This document shows, one piece after another, positions 31,547 to 34,310 of a stretch of DNA of 34,310 nt; the stretch's first letter is position 1; every line of letters starts with the position of its first letter. The stretch covers positions 1-34,310 of the forward strand of contig JAOAPH010000097.1 of NCBI GenBank assembly GCA_025462835.1, in the 5' to 3' direction. The notes under the pieces are model-generated. The model was not told where the DNA came from. It saw only the letters and a program-made list of their open reading frames with translations, and searched no databases. Position numbers and translations under genes: made by a program. The stretch comes from Candidatus Angelobacter sp. (GTDB taxonomy: Bacteria; Acidobacteriota; Terriglobia; Terriglobales; Acidobacteriaceae).

Positions 31547-34069
31547 ATGCGACAACTCATGAACGTATCCACTCTCGACTCCCCGCTACAAGCTGGTACA
31601 CAATCACCTGCAATCAATCGCAATCGCACCATGGTGGCGATTGCGCTGGTCAGCTTCGCGAGTCTGCTGCTGGAACTGGCGCTTACCAGGCTCTTCTCGG
31701 TGGTGCTGTTCTATCATTTCGCTTTTCTTGCGATCTCTGTGGCGTTGCTCGGCTTAGGCGCGGGCGGAGTGTTTGCACACATTGAACGCGACTGGCTATC
31801 AAAGTGGAACAGCCGACAGCTGGGCGTTCGGATATGTATTGCCAACGCGATCCTGACGTTGCTGGTGCTTGAGGACATCCTGCATCTGCCCATCAGCATG
31901 GACCTGACGCTGGCGAATTTCGGCAGACTGACCGTGCTGTATCTTGCCGCCGCGATCCCATTCTTCTTTACCGGACTGCTGTTCTCGATCGTGTTTGCGC
32001 GCGAGGCGAAGGGCATTGGCTCCATCTACGCCTCGGATCTATTAGGAGGCGCGCTGGCCTGCATGGCCGTGGTGCCGCTGTTAAACACCATTGGCGGGCC
32101 AAACGCAATTGTTTGTTCCTCCTTGATGATGGCAATCGCGGCGGCGGTCTGGGCTGAGGAGAAGCGAAGCCGGATGATTGCCCTATGCCTCAGTGCGGCT
32201 TTTGTGGTGCTGATCGCGGCAAACCACTCCGGCAAACTGATCGATATTGTTTATGCCAAGGGCGTGCGCCGCGACCAGCCGTGGATGCTGTTCGCCAAGT
32301 GGAATGCGATCTCCCGCGTCGAAGTGGACAAGATAGGTGAATCAAAGTACATCGTCATCGATGCGGACGCCTCGACGGCGATCATGAATGCAGACCCGAA
32401 GAACTGGGATGTGAATGGGGAACCGCGTCCTAAGGACAACGGAAACCCGCCAACTCTCGGTTACAACTGGAAGAAAGACCTGATGTCCGCGGCTCCTGCT
32501 GTGGCCAATGTGCTGCGCCCAAATGGAAAATTCGCCATCATCGGCCCGGGTGGTGGCGTGGACGTGCTCCGCGCAGTAGCCAATGGCAGCAAGGATGTAA
32601 CGGGCATCGAGATCAATCCGATCATCGCTGACACGATCATGCGCGGCAACCACGCCGATTATTCGTATCACCTATATGAGCGGCCGGAAGTTCACATGAA
32701 CGTTGCGGATGGACGAAGTTGGATCCGCAACTCCAAAGATCAATATGACGTGATCCAGATGACGTTGGTGGATACATGGGCGTCAACGGCAGCGGGAGCA
32801 TTTGCGCTGAGTGAAAACAATCTTTACACGGTCGAGGCGTTCGCGGAATATTTTCAGCACCTGAAGCCGGATGGATTCATTGCCATCACGCGCTGGGAGT
32901 TCAAGGAACCGAGGGAAGCACTGAGGGTTGTATCGCAAGAGATGGAAGCAATAAGTGCCACTGATCCCAAGAATTTAGATCAACACTTCATAGTCGTGTC
33001 AGATGGCGATCTTAACGTCGATGGACGGCCTGTTCTTGTGTTGGCCAAGAAAAATCGTTTTACAGAGGAAGAGATTCGCGCCGTCAGATATCACGTCACC
33101 GTTAACGACAACTTGAAACTGATTTATGTCCCAGAGCAGATAGAAGAAAGCAAACGTCCTAATCACTCCAATGCATTTTATGAACTGATTACTCAACGGG
33201 GCGACACTTTCAAGCAGATTTTTGATAAACCGGGGCTAGAATGGAGCCCTCGTTCCATTTTCCTTCGTGACTACCCCTACAACATTACTCCCGTTTACGA
33301 CAAGAATCCGTTCTTCTTCTTCACGCTTAAAACGAAAGATGTGATGAGAAACGTTCTCGCCGGCACAGGAAGGGGCATGGACTGGCGCATCAATCTGGGT
33401 GTCACCGTACTCTTCATGGTTCTTGCCATCAGTGTTGTGGCGGTGCTCGCATTTTTGGTACTGCCGTTGGCCATGCGCAGTCGGAGCAAGCATCGCCCGG
33501 GACCGTCGTCGCGGCTCTTCTATTTCATTGCCGTCGGACTCGGCTTCATCCTGGTGGAAATCGCACTGATTCAGAGGTTCGTACTCTTTCTAGGCCATCC
33601 GACTTACGCCCTAACCGTAGTGGTGTTCTTGATGTTGCTCTCCAGCGGCGTAGGTAGCTTTGTCTCGCGAAGTTGGCTGAAGCGAACGTCGAGCGTTCGC
33701 GTCCCGCTGCTGGCGATTGCGGCAGCGATTGTGGCTTACGTCTTTTTGTTGCCGGTTGCGCTCTCGTCATTGATCGGAGCAGCTTTCGGACTGAAGGTGG
33801 CAATCAGCGCTGCATTGATCGTGCCATTGGGATTCGCGATGGGGATGCCGTTCCCCACGGGATTGCGCGCGCTATCAGAATTGGACGACAACCGGGTGGA
33901 GTGGGCGTGGGCGATGAACGCAGCGGCTAGCGTGCTGGGATCGGTGTCCGCGATGATCATTGCCATCCATTTTGGATTGAATGTGACGTTGGTTTGCGGA
34001 GCGATAGCATATCTATTGGCAATGCTATTGGTGGGGAGTTTCAGGCAGCAGTTTGCATCTAGCACTTAG
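31547..34069 (+). CDS. Membrane protein with embedded spermidine-synthase-like domain
   Basis: The 840-residue protein has about six N-terminal transmembrane segments (from VAIALVSFASLLLELALTRLF), a soluble middle part (about residues 250-610) and about six C-terminal segments (from GVTVLFMVLAISVVAVLAF, ending in VLGSVSAMIIAIHFGL). The middle part carries the SAM-type motif FAIIGPGGGVDVLRA near residue 330, an acidic GIEINP, VADGRSWI and YDVIQMTLVDTWAS. This is the SpeE-like fold, but the usual catalytic D-D-P-x-G-P loop is not seen, so aminopropyl transfer is doubtful. The ATG at 31547 lacks a clear ribosome site; ATG 31559 is an alternative. The family is usually annotated spermidine synthase, but a transporter-linked methyltransferase or unknown role is equally possible. 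Confidence 0.78.
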   Translation: MRQLMNVSTLDSPLQAGTQSPAINRNRTMVAIALVSFASLLLELALTRLFSVVLFYHFAFLAISVALLGLGAGGVFAHIERDWLSKWNSRQLGVRICIANAILTLLVLEDILHLPISMDLTLANFGRLTVLYLAAAIPFFFTGLLFSIVFAREAKGIGSIYASDLLGGALACMAVVPLLNTIGGPNAIVCSSLMMAIAAAVWAEEKRSRMIALCLSAAFVVLIAANHSGKLIDIVYAKGVRRDQPWMLFAKWNAISRVEVDKIGESKYIVIDADASTAIMNADPKNWDVNGEPRPKDNGNPPTLGYNWKKDLMSAAPAVANVLRPNGKFAIIGPGGGVDVLRAVANGSKDVTGIEINPIIADTIMRGNHADYSYHLYERPEVHMNVADGRSWIRNSKDQYDVIQMTLVDTWASTAAGAFALSENNLYTVEAFAEYFQHLKPDGFIAITRWEFKEPREALRVVSQEMEAISATDPKNLDQHFIVVSDGDLNVDGRPVLVLAKKNRFTEEEIRAVRYHVTVNDNLKLIYVPEQIEESKRPNHSNAFYELITQRGDTFKQIFDKPGLEWSPRSIFLRDYPYNITPVYDKNPFFFFTLKTKDVMRNVLAGTGRGMDWRINLGVTVLFMVLAISVVAVLAFLVLPLAMRSRSKHRPGPSSRLFYFIAVGLGFILVEIALIQRFVLFLGHPTYALTVVVFLMLLSSGVGSFVSRSWLKRTSSVRVPLLAIAAAIVAYVFLLPVALSSLIGAAFGLKVAISAALIVPLGFAMGMPFPTGLRALSELDDNRVEWAWAMNAAASVLGSVSAMIIAIHFGLNVTLVCGAIAYLLAMLLVGSFRQQFASST

Positions 34070-34127
34070 CGTTTTGCCGTGAATCGGGCGTGTGAGTACG
34101 GCGAGAGGTGGATAGCCCATACTCTAG

Positions 34128-34157
34128 CTGACTGCCAAGGCCCGGTTCTGCTATGAT
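34128..34157 (+). promoter_or_regulatory. Possible promoter upstream of the MlaD-like gene
   Basis: CTGACT (34128-34133) and TATGAT (34152-34157) are 18 bases apart, about 50 bases before the ATG at 34208. The matches are 4/6 and 5/6 to sigma-70 boxes. Region 34070-34127 shows no other feature. Confidence 0.4.
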
Positions 34158-34207
34158 TCGGCGCTTCCATTCTGTATCTTTAGCTGTACGCGTTCGAGTG
34201 AGGGGAA

Positions 34208-34310
34208 ATGCCTAGCCAGCAGCAACTCCGATGGTCTGAGCTTCGCGTCGGACTAACCGTGGTCTTCGCCAGCATCACTTTGGCGGTACTGATCTTCCTG
34301 ATGTCGGGCA
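34208..34310 (+). CDS. MlaD/MCE-type protein, N-terminal part
   Basis: The gene is cut by the right edge. AGGGG lies just before ATG 34208. The first 34 residues give a short polar leader (PSQQQLRWSELRVGLTV) and a transmembrane anchor (VFASITLAVLIFLMSG). This is the usual start of MCE-domain substrate-binding subunits of lipid transporters (Mla/Mce), where the anchor precedes the MCE domain. The MCE domain itself is outside the window, so the call rests on the anchor pattern. Confidence 0.65.
   Translation, partial: MPSQQQLRWSELRVGLTVVFASITLAVLIFLMSG

Overview
The window reads as chromosomal DNA of an Acidobacteriota (Terriglobia, Koribacter-like) bacterium. This is inferred from gene content and style, not from a database search: a Ser/Thr kinase fused to a TolB/WD40-type propeller, an ECF sigma factor/zinc-finger anti-sigma/DUF4097/PDZ cluster, a DUF1259 protein, an MlaD-type protein starting with an RWSELRVGLTV-like segment, and several families of short GC-rich palindromes between genes. 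The GC content is moderate to high. I see no rRNA, phage genes, intact insertion sequence or CRISPR array.

Layout. (1) 1-4600, plus strand: the 3' end of ispE, tRNA-Gln(UUG), prs, rplY (ctc), pth, rpsF, rpsR and rplI, closed by a strong intrinsic terminator at 4553-4594. This is housekeeping: isoprenoid precursor, PRPP, and translation. (2) 4765-6644: a membrane-anchored family 2 glycosyltransferase overlapping a SAM methyltransferase. (3) 6784-11063: ECF sigma factor, membrane anti-sigma with HEAT-like repeats, exported DUF4097 beta-solenoid with an exact 18-residue period, and an exported two-PDZ protein without a protease domain, ending in a terminator. This looks like an envelope-stress module. 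(4) 11065-12510: two divergent small exported proteins. (5) 12601-14432, minus: two tandem acyl carrier proteins and FabF. (6) 14545-16547, minus: acyltransferase (DUF374), a Dph6-like ATP pyrophosphatase and a GNAT acetyltransferase in a tight operon. (7) 16738-18952, minus: an ABC-2 exporter pair. (8) 19086-21294, minus: a GAF-GAF-GGDEF cyclase followed by a PilZ protein. (9) 21381-26108, plus: recG, selA, a DUF488 protein and acpS. (10) 26128-34310: a secreted sugar-dehydrogenase-like propeller with PKD domain, a 144-bp copy of the acpS 3' end, the large kinase, a 31-codon kinase-tail remnant, a membrane-embedded spermidine-synthase-like protein, and the start of an mlaD-like gene.

Main points of interest. 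The acpS 3' end is present twice, 2634 bp apart, and all nine base differences in 48 codons are synonymous, so the lone fragment comes from a homologous acpS that diverged under selection. The kinase gene has a good promoter so close to its ATG that its mRNA should be almost leaderless. Several families of intergenic palindromes recur, one with a covarying base pair. The sigma/anti-sigma pair is split by two perfect GC-rich hairpins.
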